Assembly: GCF_004803635.1 (NCBI RefSeq)
Contig: NZ_SSWX01000007.1
Location: 139,861-190,405 of the forward strand
Direction: 5' to 3'
Source of the DNA: Lampropedia aestuarii
Lineage (GTDB): Bacteria; Pseudomonadota; Gammaproteobacteria; Burkholderiales; Burkholderiaceae_C
Length of the DNA: 50,545 bases
The notes beneath the pieces were generated by a model, which saw only the letters and a list, made by a program, of their open reading frames with translations, ran no database searches and had not been told where the DNA came from. Positions within the stretch are counted from its first letter, which is position 1. Each line of letters starts with the position of its first letter. The position numbers and the translations under genes were made by a program. Of this stretch, positions 8,696 to 16,607 are shown piece after piece.

Positions 8696-9406
8696 CTACG
8701 GTATCTCAATGGCACCCATGCGGCGTGTGATGGTTGCTGTGCGCTGGTTCATATAGGCGCTATTGGGGTTTTGGCCCAGGCGGCGTGGCTGGGGCAACAT
8801 GACCGCCAAACGTGCGGCCTGCGTGGCGCTGAGTCGATCTGCAGAGGTGTTGAAGTAGTGGCGCGCGGCCGCTTCAATGCCGTAGAGGCCATCGCCCCAT
8901 TCAACCTGATTGAGGTAGAGGTCGAGAATGCGCTGCTTGCTCAGGCTGGCTTCCAGCATCCAGGCCAGGACCAGTTCCTGGCCTTTGCGAAGCATGTTGC
9001 GCTCGCCGGAGAGAAAGAGGTTTTTCGCCAATTGTTGGGTGATGGTCGAGCCGCCCAAAATACGGTCGTTCTGGGCATTGCGCTGCCAGGCGCGCTCAAT
9101 CGCCGCCCAGTCTGCCCCTCGGTGGGAGAAGAACAAACTGTCCTCCGAGGCGATCACGGCCTTGCGTGCATTGTCAGAGATGTGCTTGCCTGGCACTGGC
9201 GTGTGGCGCCATTCAATCGCACGCGCCTGTGCCAAATTTTCCCAAATTGCGCTGCGCTGGAACGCGGTCGACAGGGGCTGGCGCAAATTCATCGAGGCGA
9301 TGGACAGCGCAAACAGCAGCTGCAGGCTGACACCAGCGAGCAATACCAATGAGCACCAGCGACCTAGGCTGGGCACAATGCGCTTGAAGTCGGGCATAGG
9401 CAACAA
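8696..9406 (-). CDS. mtgA: Monofunctional peptidoglycan glycosyltransferase MtgA
   Basis: This GT51 enzyme polymerises lipid II into glycan strands at the outer face of the inner membrane. The 236 residues include one N-terminal membrane anchor (about 18-38). They also carry the GT51 signatures: catalytic E88 in IASEDSLFFSHRG, GGSTITQQLAKNLFLSG (about 118-134), and LDLYLNQVEWGDGLYGIE. There is no transpeptidase domain, which separates it from bifunctional penicillin-binding proteins. It begins 30 bp after the aroE stop, the usual aroE-mtgA pairing, and is probably co-transcribed with it. Confidence 0.95.
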   Translation of the reverse strand: MLPMPDFKRIVPSLGRWCSLVLLAGVSLQLLFALSIASMNLRQPLSTAFQRSAIWENLAQARAIEWRHTPVPGKHISDNARKAVIASEDSLFFSHRGADWAAIERAWQRNAQNDRILGGSTITQQLAKNLFLSGERNMLRKGQELVLAWMLEASLSKQRILDLYLNQVEWGDGLYGIEAAARHYFNTSADRLSATQAARLAVMLPQPRRLGQNPNSAYMNQRTATITRRMGAIEIP

Positions 9407-9436
9407 CGGCTTTTGGGCGGTGTGGGCGCAGCAGCC

Positions 9437-10333
9437 TCAGTGGCTGGCGCTAATTTCCTGGCGCAGCGCTTGCAATACGTCGGCACTAGGTGGGCGCACG
9501 CCACGCCAGATCGCAAACGCTTCGGCTGCTTGTTCGACCAGCATGCCCAGCCCATCACGCAGGTGCACTTGCGGGCATTGCTGCTGTGCCCAGCTCAAAA
9601 AGGGGGCAGCGGCAGGGCCGTACATCATGTCATAGACCAAGGCCTCGGGATTGAGCAGCTGATCGAGGCGCTTGATCGGCAAGCTCGCTTGTTGCAAGCT
9701 GCTGGCCGTGGCATTGATCACAATGTCGATGCGCGGCAGCGCATGGCTATCGACGCTCTCCAGCGCCAAGGCTTGCATTGGCACGCCCCATTGCTGGGCC
9801 AGGGCCTGGTGTCTTTGCACCAGCTCCTGGGCCTTGGCCTGCGTGCGGTTGGCAATTGCAATCGAGGCCGGTTGTTGTTCTATCAAGGGTGCCAAAGCGC
9901 CCGCGGCGGCACCACCTGCACCGAGCAGCAGCAGGTGTTGGCCAGTGATGTGGGTCTTGGCATTGATGGCGATATCGCGCACCAGGCCCAGCCCGTCGGT
10001 GTTGTAAGCGCGAATCTGGCCATTAGGCTCAAACACCAGCGTGTTGGCTGCTTGCGCCAGAGTGACTCTGGGGTCGCGCCAATGGGCCAGCTCGGCGGCT
10101 TGCAGCTTGAATGGCACGGTCACATTGGCACCACGTATGCCTTGCAAGCGCAATTGGTGCAGGGTCGCCTCAAAGGCTTCCAGCGGGCTGAGGCAGCGCT
10201 CATAGGCCATGCTTTGACTGGTCAAGGCGGCAAACTGCTGGTGGATGCTCGGTGAGCGGCTGTGCGCAATCGGGTTGCCGATCACCACATACTGGTCGGT
10301 GGATGGGGAGGTGTGGTCTAAAGGTGCGGACAT
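9437..10333 (-). CDS. aroE: Shikimate dehydrogenase AroE
   Basis: AroE reduces 3-dehydroshikimate to shikimate with NADPH in aromatic amino acid synthesis. Substrate-binding motifs NPIAHSRSPSIH and GANVTVPFK (with the catalytic lysine) are in the N-terminal half. The NADP Rossmann motif LGAGGAAAG and the NRT cofactor-specificity motif follow. The frame is open back to 10435, but ATG 10333 (MSAPLDHTS) gives the normal length of 298 residues and was preferred; neither candidate has a strong ribosome site. mtgA follows directly. Confidence 0.93.
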   Translation of the reverse strand: MSAPLDHTSPSTDQYVVIGNPIAHSRSPSIHQQFAALTSQSMAYERCLSPLEAFEATLHQLRLQGIRGANVTVPFKLQAAELAHWRDPRVTLAQAANTLVFEPNGQIRAYNTDGLGLVRDIAINAKTHITGQHLLLLGAGGAAAGALAPLIEQQPASIAIANRTQAKAQELVQRHQALAQQWGVPMQALALESVDSHALPRIDIVINATASSLQQASLPIKRLDQLLNPEALVYDMMYGPAAAPFLSWAQQQCPQVHLRDGLGMLVEQAAEAFAIWRGVRPPSADVLQALRQEISASH

Positions 10334-10626
10334 GGCAACGCCGTTAACAAGGGCAATCAACAAGGGCAATCGAGACAAGCGCCAGCACAAGCCAGGTGGG
10401 CATGGGTTGCTTGGGGTGCATTGCGATTCTCGCACGATGGCAGGCCACTCGCCAGATTAGGGCCTGTTCAGGGCGCATCTGGCTGCAATGCGTTCATCAT
10501 GGGCAGGAGAACGCGCTGTTGCGCTATGGCAATGTGGGGCATCCTCGCTCAAGGCGGCCATACGCCAACTACATGTGCCCAGCATGGAAGCATGTAATGC
10601 ATGCACCTTGCCCCTGTGAGAGGCAT

Positions 10627-10653
10627 AAAAAAAGCAGCCAAGGCTGCTTTTTT
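10627..10653 (-). terminator. Intrinsic terminator of the small RNA candidate
   Basis: AGCAGCC-AA-GGCTGCT stem with runs of A and T on both sides, so it can work in both directions. On the minus strand the stem is followed by seven T. Confidence 0.85.
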
Positions 10654-10783
10654 CAAAATAATGGACGGCGACTCTTACGCGGTCACCGTTTTACGGTAGG
10701 TCGAAAGCCTACAGCCATCATTATTTTTCTCGTCCAGATGGCTGACGTGTCGGCGTGAGATTCGACTTGTCTGCGCAGACAAG
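10627..10783 (-). ncRNA. Candidate small RNA (about 155 nt), no family recognised
   Basis: A strong minus-strand sigma70 promoter (10789-10817) and an intrinsic terminator (10627-10653) bracket about 155 nt with no conserved protein. The predicted 5' end falls on an 18-bp perfect palindrome, CTTGTCTGCGCAGACAAG (10766-10783). Further stems are visible: GTAGG/CCTAC and CCGT/ACGG within 10690-10715. A 12-codon open frame, MMAVGFRPTVKR, lies inside (10683-10721) and could be translated, although its ribosome site is weak. It does not look like tmRNA, RNase P RNA, SRP RNA or a 6S RNA that I recognise. It could instead be a leader of aroE, but aroE starts 294 bp beyond the terminator. Confidence 0.5.
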
Positions 10784-10788
10784 CAGCT

Positions 10789-10817
10789 ATTGTACTGCGT
10801 TTGGGAAAATAAGGCAA
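10789..10817 (-). promoter_or_regulatory. Sigma70 promoter for the small RNA candidate
   Basis: On the minus strand TTGCCT (10817-10812), a 17-bp spacer, then TACAAT (10794-10789). It is one of the best sigma70 matches seen in the window, with no annotated gene directly after it. Confidence 0.7.
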
Positions 10818-10903
10818 GTGGTGGAAAATCCTGGCAAAAGTATTCAATCTGTTGGCTTTTGCGCGCATGTTCGTAGCCCAGCGGAAAGCTGCTGTGGGCG
10901 TGT

Positions 10904-11968
10904 TCAAGCAGGCGTGCTCAATTGCACGCGTGTGCTCAGCAGCGTGCGCCCAGGTCTGGATTCGATCTGCAGCGTGCCACCAACGCGGGCAATGCGGGTG
11001 GCCATCGAGCGCATGCCAATCCCAAGGCCAGAGGCATCCACGGCATCGACATCAAAGCCCACGCCGTTGTCTTCAATCTCCAGCACCAGCACATCGGCTT
11101 CGGGCTGGTGCGAGTAAAAGCGCACCTGGCTGGCCTGGCTGTGCTTGATGACATTGGTCAGGGCCTCTTCAATCAAGCGCGTCATCGCCAGGTACTGCAA
11201 GGCGTTCGGTGCGGTGCGCCAGGCATTGGCAAACTGCCAGTCGCACTGGATGTCCAGCGTATCGAGCAGTGTAGAGAAACGGTGGCGCAGTGGTGCCAGC
11301 CATTCCTGTTGCGAGGCCGGTACCTTGACTTGCGGCGAAGTGTTGCTGTCGATTGTCTGGCGCAAATCGTTGCGGATCAGTTTGAGCATCGAGAGCATTT
11401 GCTCGCGCTCAAGCGCCCCTTCGCCTTGCTCGACAAACGCAATCATGTGCACCAAGGCGCCGCCCAGGCCATCATGCAGGTCATGGGTGAGTCGCAAGCG
11501 CTCTTGCAAGCGTGCGTTGGCGAGTTGCTCTTGCTCCAGCTCGGCGCGCAACTGCTCGTTTTTTTTCCGCTCTGTGATATCAAAAGTGAAGCCAATCAAA
11601 GCCGTGGTCTGGCCTTGTTCGTCGCACAGCACGTGCACGACTTCACGCACCCAGACGAAATGGCCATTGGCCGTGAGTGCGCGGTAATCGGCTTCATGGT
11701 CAACGCCTGCGATGCACAGCTCCACGCAGCGCGAAACGGTGGACTCACGCTCATCGGGGTGAATGCGTTCGGCCCAATCGTTGACGGTTTGCCAGCTCTC
11801 TGGACTCCAGCCCAGCAGGGCTTCAATCTGTGGTCCTATGTAGGCGTATTTTTTAGTGGCCCAGTCAATTTTGAAGGGAATAGCCAGCGTGGACTCCAGC
11901 AGCGTTTGGTACAGGCCGTTGTCGGTGCTGGGCTCCAGTGTGCGCAAGCGAATTAAGGCTTCACTCAT
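10904..11968 (-). CDS. Soluble PAS sensor histidine kinase (NarX/DegS-type HisKA_3)
   Basis: A 354-residue cytoplasmic kinase with no membrane segment. An N-terminal PAS/PAC domain spans about 20-135 and ends in the PAC-like IGFTFDITERKK, followed by a short coiled coil (about 135-158). The HisKA_3 phosphoacceptor helix is RLTHDLHDGLGGALV, with H165 the likely phosphorylated residue. The HATPase shows an N-box EEALTNVIKHSQ, G1 EDNGVGFDVD and G2 GLGIGMRSM. It would phosphorylate the NarL-type regulator encoded just upstream. The gene begins 7 bp after the unrecognised 265-residue protein, so the three are likely one operon. The signal is unknown; the PAS domain suggests an internal small ligand or redox cue. 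Confidence 0.9.
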   Translation of the reverse strand: MSEALIRLRTLEPSTDNGLYQTLLESTLAIPFKIDWATKKYAYIGPQIEALLGWSPESWQTVNDWAERIHPDERESTVSRCVELCIAGVDHEADYRALTANGHFVWVREVVHVLCDEQGQTTALIGFTFDITERKKNEQLRAELEQEQLANARLQERLRLTHDLHDGLGGALVHMIAFVEQGEGALEREQMLSMLKLIRNDLRQTIDSNTSPQVKVPASQQEWLAPLRHRFSTLLDTLDIQCDWQFANAWRTAPNALQYLAMTRLIEEALTNVIKHSQASQVRFYSHQPEADVLVLEIEDNGVGFDVDAVDASGLGIGMRSMATRIARVGGTLQIESRPGRTLLSTRVQLSTPA

Positions 11969-11975
11969 GGTGCAA

Positions 11976-12773
11976 TCATGTCAAGGGTGGGTGGATTGAG
12001 GGCAGGCCATTCCAGAACCAGTGAAAATAGCCGCCTTTAACGCGCAGTAAAGTGTGGGTGTGGATGCTGGCTTGTTTGAGTCCAGGCCAGCAGGCCAGGG
12101 CCGCGTTGCGGGTGCCGTGCAAATCTAAAAAATCGGCCTGCATGCCGTCGCCGCGAGACGGGGAGTACAGGGCAAAGCCTCTGGGCAGCCAAAGGTCCGC
12201 GAGACAGATTGTATTCAGTTTCTTCCAGAAGCGGCCCACCGAAACCACCCGCGGCTGATGGGGGTCCGTTGAGACAAAGACATGCGGGAAGTCGTGGTAT
12301 TCCAAATCGGTGCAGACCTGGCCCAGCATGTGAAAGCCCGTGCCTTGGTAGGGCGAGCGGTGACCGGCAAATAGGCCGTATTCAAATTGGGCTTGGGCCA
12401 TGTCTTCTGTCGGGCCGTGAATCCGAATGCCTTGGCCAGGCTCAATCAGTGTCAGGCCAAAAGCCGCTGCTGTATCGCGGGTGGCGATCAAGGGCGCGTA
12501 CTGGACGCTGGTAGCATCAATCAGCAATTCGGTTTGGTCGCCATACTCTGGCTCAGGCGCCCTTGTGGTCTGTGCGTACACCTGGTAGGGATTGCCCATG
12601 CGGACGCTGCCGTCAGCGCGTGCTTCTTGCACTTCAAGGATGTTGCTTGGCAACTCCGTCAGGTAGTCGGGCTTGCCATCGACAATACAAAAGAATGGCG
12701 TTTTTTGGAGGTCAACGGGGTCTCTGCTGTGTTCTTTGACAAACAGCGTGGGCTCAAAATAGTCTTGGGACAT
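11976..12773 (-). CDS. Unrecognised protein between response regulator and kinase
   Basis: I do not recognise this 265-residue protein. It has no signal peptide, no membrane helix and no motif I can name. It is rich in aromatic, His and Pro residues, with pieces such as FHMLGQVCTDLEYHDFPHVFV and a tail GGYFHWFWNGLPSIHPP; the internal RIHGPTEDMAQAQFEYGLFAGHR looks like a folded globular segment. It sits between a NarL-type regulator (177 bp away, behind a long hairpin) and its kinase (7 bp away), so it may be a ligand-binding or accessory protein for that pair, or an enzyme they control. Start ATG 12773 lacks a good ribosome site. Confidence 0.75.
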   Translation of the reverse strand: MSQDYFEPTLFVKEHSRDPVDLQKTPFFCIVDGKPDYLTELPSNILEVQEARADGSVRMGNPYQVYAQTTRAPEPEYGDQTELLIDATSVQYAPLIATRDTAAAFGLTLIEPGQGIRIHGPTEDMAQAQFEYGLFAGHRSPYQGTGFHMLGQVCTDLEYHDFPHVFVSTDPHQPRVVSVGRFWKKLNTICLADLWLPRGFALYSPSRGDGMQADFLDLHGTRNAALACWPGLKQASIHTHTLLRVKGGYFHWFWNGLPSIHPPLT

Positions 12774-12882
12774 CGCAGGCCAATCTTAAGAGGAGTCGGG
12801 GTTTAATAAATCGTCACCATGCGGCGGCAATGCCGTTGATGGGGGCAGCGCTGCTTGCGCCAGTTCATACTGCCTCTTTATG

Positions 12883-12937
12883 ATCTCCGTGCAGCCGCGC
12901 AATGCGCTCTTTGAACATTGCGCGGCTGCGCGGAGAT
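12883..12937 (-). repeat. Long GC-rich hairpin after the response regulator gene
   Basis: Two 22-bp arms, 12883-12904 and 12916-12937, are complementary at every position except one G-T wobble, around an 11-base loop. The hairpin starts 13 bp after the regulator stop. There is no T-run, so it may limit read-through into the downstream genes or protect the 3' end of the regulator message rather than being a normal terminator. Confidence 0.7.
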
Positions 12938-12949
12938 TGTCCACGGCAC

Positions 12950-13657
12950 TTAACCAACCAATTTGCGCCGCCGCGCTTCATGTGCAGCCTGGGTGCGTGA
13001 GGACACCGACAACTTGCGGTACACATTCTTGATGTGCGACTCGACCGTGTAGCGTGACAAAAACAAGCGCTCTGCAATTTCGCGGTTGTTCATGCCTTCG
13101 ACGACCAGGTGCAAGATGGTGCTCTCGCGCTGGCTCAGGCCGGCATCATCTGAAGGTAGCCTGTCACCAGCAGGCGCAGGTGTTTCGGCCAGGGCCGGCA
13201 GCTCATCGATGATACGTCTGGCAATGAACGGGTCAATTGGCGCGCCGCCACGCAATACGCTGCGCAAGGCCACGGCAATTTCCAGGTCGTCGCGCTCTTT
13301 GAGTACATAGCCGATGGCACCAGCGCGTAGCGCGGCCAAAATCGCTTCCTGGGTGCTCCAGGCGGAAATCACCAGCATCGGTAAATTGGGAATTTTGGCG
13401 TTCAATTCAGCAATCAGCTCGGCACCATTGCCGTCGGGCAGACCTAAATCAATCAGTGCCAGTGAGACGGCGTGGTCGGCCTCATCGGCCACATAGCGGC
13501 GTGCCTCGCTGAGCGAGCCGACCATCACCAGCGCATCTGGTACATACCCCATCTGCAACAACAGCCGCTCTAGTCGGTTGCGTACCAAGGGGTTGTCTTC
13601 CACCACCAAAACGGGGGCAGGCAGTGCGAGGTCAGCACTGAGCTTGTGTGTCTCCAT
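12950..13657 (-). CDS. NarL/FixJ-type response regulator
   Basis: A 235-residue two-domain regulator. The receiver domain (about 15-135) has acidic pocket residues E20 and D21, phosphoacceptor D70 in LALIDLGLPDG, and the conserved lysine in YVLKERDD. The LuxR-type helix-turn-helix (about 172-230) has LSQRESTILHLVVEGMNNRE and IAERLFLSRYTVESHIKNVY. It is the likely partner of the PAS kinase encoded downstream on the same strand. Start ATG 13657 gives METHKLSADL. Target genes are not evident from the sequence. Confidence 0.92.
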   Translation of the reverse strand: METHKLSADLALPAPVLVVEDNPLVRNRLERLLLQMGYVPDALVMVGSLSEARRYVADEADHAVSLALIDLGLPDGNGAELIAELNAKIPNLPMLVISAWSTQEAILAALRAGAIGYVLKERDDLEIAVALRSVLRGGAPIDPFIARRIIDELPALAETPAPAGDRLPSDDAGLSQRESTILHLVVEGMNNREIAERLFLSRYTVESHIKNVYRKLSVSSRTQAAHEARRRKLVG

Positions 13658-13999
13658 ACGATCCTTTAAATGTGCAGAGTTGCGGCATTATTGAGGTTTT
13701 GCGCGTAGGTGACCATCCCTGAAATTGGTGATTCTTGGGTGCGGCCCCGTCTGCCTGCAGACCATATGGCTGTGCACATGGCTGTGTATTGGGCCTTTGG
13801 TGTGACAAGCCGCTCGGGCCACCTCTGGCAATGCGGTAGGCGGTGATAGTGCGCAACCCAATGTGGCGTCAAGCGGTCTGGCCAAACCGCATGTCGACTT
13901 CCCCTACGGTAAGTTCTGGCTACAGACGGCTTTTTGCATTTTCTTTTTCTAAGAGCCTGTCCATCATCTCGGCGCGCACGGTCTGCGGTGGGATGGTGA
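13658..13999. other. Intergenic region between response regulator and acetyltransferase
   Basis: No gene is supported; the 113- and 65-residue minus-strand frames have no recognisable content. It holds the upstream region of the response regulator operon and, at 13952-13980, a solo copy of the AGAGCCTGT repeat end. Confidence 0.6.
13952..13980 (+). repeat. Solo copy of the AGAGCCTGT repeat end
   Basis: This 29-bp stretch matches the left terminal arm of the 44346 element at 21 of 29 positions, including AGAGCCTGT, TCTCG and CGC. No matching second arm was found nearby, so it looks like a decayed or solo end. Confidence 0.5.
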
Positions 14000-14449
14000 T
14001 CAAGCACTCAGATCGTAAGTCAGCCAAGTCGTGCGTTCGGCAAGGCTGTCATAGAGCCGCTGCGCTGTGTGGTTGTCGCTGGCTGTTACCCAGCGTACCA
14101 ACGGCCACTGCTGTGCTTGTGCAATCGCTTGCACACCCTCAATGAGGCGACGCGCGATGCCTGCACCGCGGTGCTCGGCGGCGACAAACAAATCGTCCAG
14201 ATAGCCAATGTCCTGGCCTATCAAGGCATCGGGGCAGGCGCGAAAATGCGCCAATCCGACTAAGCCATGCGCTGCAGAGACCGCCACAAGCGCTTGTAGT
14301 GGATGGCTTGTGTCGTGCAGCCAAGCCCAGCTTCTAGCCAGGATGGTGTCGTTGATAGCCACTTTGTAAAACTGCGCGTATTGGCTAAACAGCACTTGCC
14401 ATTGGGCCTGGTCTTGCAAGCCGATGGCGCGGATTTCGATGGAGTTCAT
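14000..14449 (-). CDS. GNAT-family N-acetyltransferase
   Basis: Compact GNAT domain of 149 residues. The motif A region LDDLFVAAEHRGAGIARRLIE contains the acetyl-CoA pyrophosphate loop R-x-x-G-x-G/A as RGAGIA, followed by NHTAQRLYDSL in motif B. The preceding LVGLAHFR strand is typical. The frame is open to 14533, but ATG 14449 (MNSIEIRAIG) fits the family start. A TACAAT hexamer ends 8 bp before this ATG and no ribosome site is seen, so the mRNA may have almost no leader. The substrate is unknown; it could be an amino acid, polyamine or protein N-terminus. Confidence 0.85.
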   Translation of the reverse strand: MNSIEIRAIGLQDQAQWQVLFSQYAQFYKVAINDTILARSWAWLHDTSHPLQALVAVSAAHGLVGLAHFRACPDALIGQDIGYLDDLFVAAEHRGAGIARRLIEGVQAIAQAQQWPLVRWVTASDNHTAQRLYDSLAERTTWLTYDLSA

Positions 14450-14651
14450 GGCACTCGATTGTAGGGGTGGTAAGGGTGCATCTCTTGCGCCAACCAAACA
14501 CCCATTGGCCAGGCGAGGGCAGTGGGTAAACAAGAGTGCCGCCGCATGTCCTGCGCCAGTTCATGCAGCACGTCAGCGGCTGGCTATGGCGCGCTAGTTG
14601 TTCACTGGGCAGTTACGCTTGCATTGGTGCATGGGAGAGCACTGCTACAGA

Positions 14652-16607
14652 TTACGGCGTATTGCGCAGCACATGGCTGTCACGCACCCGGCGCGTAAAG
14701 CCGCTGCGGTCAAAATACTCCAGCACCTGAATGGCGCGTTTGCGGCCCAGCGCCGTGGCATCGCGAAAATGCCTGGCTTCTATGGCTAGTTGTGGCGATT
14801 GCTGGGCAATGGTGCTGGCGATGGCTTGCAAGCGCTCAATTGCGGTGGGTGTGTAGAACAGGTCCTTGACCACCTGGAACAAACGGCCTTGGCGGCTGAG
14901 CTTGCGCAGCAAGGCGCGCACCGTGTCTTCGGCCACGCCATGGTCGCGCGCCAGATCGCGTACCCAGGGTGGCTCAAACTGGCCGTCTTCCAAATCAGGC
15001 AGCATTTGCTGAGCCAATTGTTCTTCGGCCGCGCTGAGCTGCACGCTGTGGCCGGGGGCATGCAACCAAGGGCCGCTTTGGTGGAGGCTGCCGCCTTCCA
15101 CCAAGCTGTTGAGTACGCCTTGCCAGAGTAAATCGTATTTGCTGTGCGACAGGCCCGGCAAGCCAATGCGGCGCAAGCGCGCTGCATTCACGCCGGGCTC
15201 GTCAGGGCTGCGCTCATGAAAGCGTTGCAAGGCATGCAGCACTTGCTGTTGCAAGGCCAGCCAATGCCTCTCTGAGAGCAAAATCGGGTCTGTATCCTGG
15301 GTGTTTTTGCCCAAGACCACAACCCCTTTGGGCGTTGTGATCTGCTCTGGCGTCCAGCCCATCAAGCGCGCCAGTTGCAAGCGGCTGATGCCCCAGGCAG
15401 CATGCGCGATCAATTCGGACACATCGCCGCTTGCCAGCGCATGGTGCATGGCCTGCAAATAGGCGATGCGCTCGCTGCTGCGGCGTTTGCGCTCGGGCGG
15501 GTAGGGGTCAAGCACGGTGCCACCGGCCAGTGTATGGCTGGCCTGGGCATTGCGCACAATGAAGTGGTCGCCAGCCACAGCATACACATCGGCATCCAGC
15601 ACCAGTTGCGCCAGACCTTGCTCGCCGGGGCTGAGGTGTTCGCAGTCCAAGGGCACGACATGGGCAACATGATGGCTGGTGCCAATGTGCAAGTGCACGG
15701 TGCTCCATTGCTGCAGTGTATTGGGGGCGTGTTTGCCGTGTTGGGCTGCGGCTGGCAAGACGTTTTGTGGCAAAACGCGTAGCCGCACATCCAGGCGGCG
15801 TGTGGCTTGCAAGGCCAAAGGCTGGGCGATCCAGTCGCCGCGTGCAATCGCCTCCTTGTCAATACCGGCAAGATTCAAGGCCACGCGCTGGCCTGCATGG
15901 CCGCTTGGCGCGGCCTGGTTTTGCGCATGGATGCTGCGCACCCGGACCATTTGGCCAGTGCCAGAATGTTGCAATTGTTCGCCCACTTGCACTTGGCCGC
16001 CAAACACCGTGCCTGTGACCACCGTGCCTTGGCCTTGCAAGCTGAAAGCGCGGTCAACAGCGAGCCGAAACAAGCCTTGCTGCGGGCGGGCAGGAAAATG
16101 CCTGGCCAGTGTGAGAAGGTGCTCGCGCAAGGCCAAGGTGCCCGCATCGCCTGCTTGGGCTGCATTGGTGGCAAAAATGGGGGCTGTAGCCAGTGGTGTA
16201 TTGCCCAGCAACTGTTCAATTGCGCGCTGCACTTGCCCCAGGCGCTCTGGGCTGACCCGATCGGCCTTGGTCAGGGCCACGGTGCCGTGCTGCACACCCA
16301 GCAAGGCGATGATGGCCAGATGCTCCTGCGTTTGCGGCATGATGCCGTCATCGGCCGCCACCACCAACAGCGCATGGTCAATGCCCACGGCGCCAGCGGC
16401 CATGGTGTGGATGAATTTTTCATGGCCCGGCACGTCGATAAAGCCCAGAATGTCTTGCGTCTGCGGTACTGGAATATACGCATAGCCCAGCTCGATCGAG
16501 ATGCCGCGGGTTTTTTCTTCCTTGAGCCGGTCGGTGTCGACGCCAGTGAGCGCACGCACCAAGGTGGTTTTGCCGTGGTCGATGTGGCCAGCGGTGCCGA
16601 TGATCAT
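14652..16607 (-). CDS. selB: Selenocysteine-specific elongation factor SelB
   Basis: SelB is a GTPase that carries Sec-tRNA(Sec) to UGA codons followed by a SECIS hairpin. The N-terminal EF-Tu-like GTPase has GHIDHGKTT (G1, about residues 7-15), the DVPGHE G3 motif and the TKAD G4 motif. Domains II and III follow, then C-terminal winged-helix repeats that bind the mRNA hairpin (for example [23 protein letters not shown]). The frame is open to 16718, but ATG 16607 ([12 protein letters not shown]) is the real start and overlaps the selA stop as ATGA. Length is 651 residues. Its substrate in this window is fdnG. Confidence 0.96.
   Translation of the reverse strand: MIIGTAGHIDHGKTTLVRALTGVDTDRLKEEKTRGISIELGYAYIPVPQTQDILGFIDVPGHEKFIHTMAAGAVGIDHALLVVAADDGIMPQTQEHLAIIALLGVQHGTVALTKADRVSPERLGQVQRAIEQLLGNTPLATAPIFATNAAQAGDAGTLALREHLLTLARHFPARPQQGLFRLAVDRAFSLQGQGTVVTGTVFGGQVQVGEQLQHSGTGQMVRVRSIHAQNQAAPSGHAGQRVALNLAGIDKEAIARGDWIAQPLALQATRRLDVRLRVLPQNVLPAAAQHGKHAPNTLQQWSTVHLHIGTSHHVAHVVPLDCEHLSPGEQGLAQLVLDADVYAVAGDHFIVRNAQASHTLAGGTVLDPYPPERKRRSSERIAYLQAMHHALASGDVSELIAHAAWGISRLQLARLMGWTPEQITTPKGVVVLGKNTQDTDPILLSERHWLALQQQVLHALQRFHERSPDEPGVNAARLRRIGLPGLSHSKYDLLWQGVLNSLVEGGSLHQSGPWLHAPGHSVQLSAAEEQLAQQMLPDLEDGQFEPPWVRDLARDHGVAEDTVRALLRKLSRQGRLFQVVKDLFYTPTAIERLQAIASTIAQQSPQLAIEARHFRDATALGRKRAIQVLEYFDRSGFTRRVRDSHVLRNTP

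Noticed and set aside
10922-11956. 344-codon plus-strand frame over the histidine kinase
   Set aside because: It mirrors the kinase codons; no family features, while the minus-strand protein has all kinase motifs.
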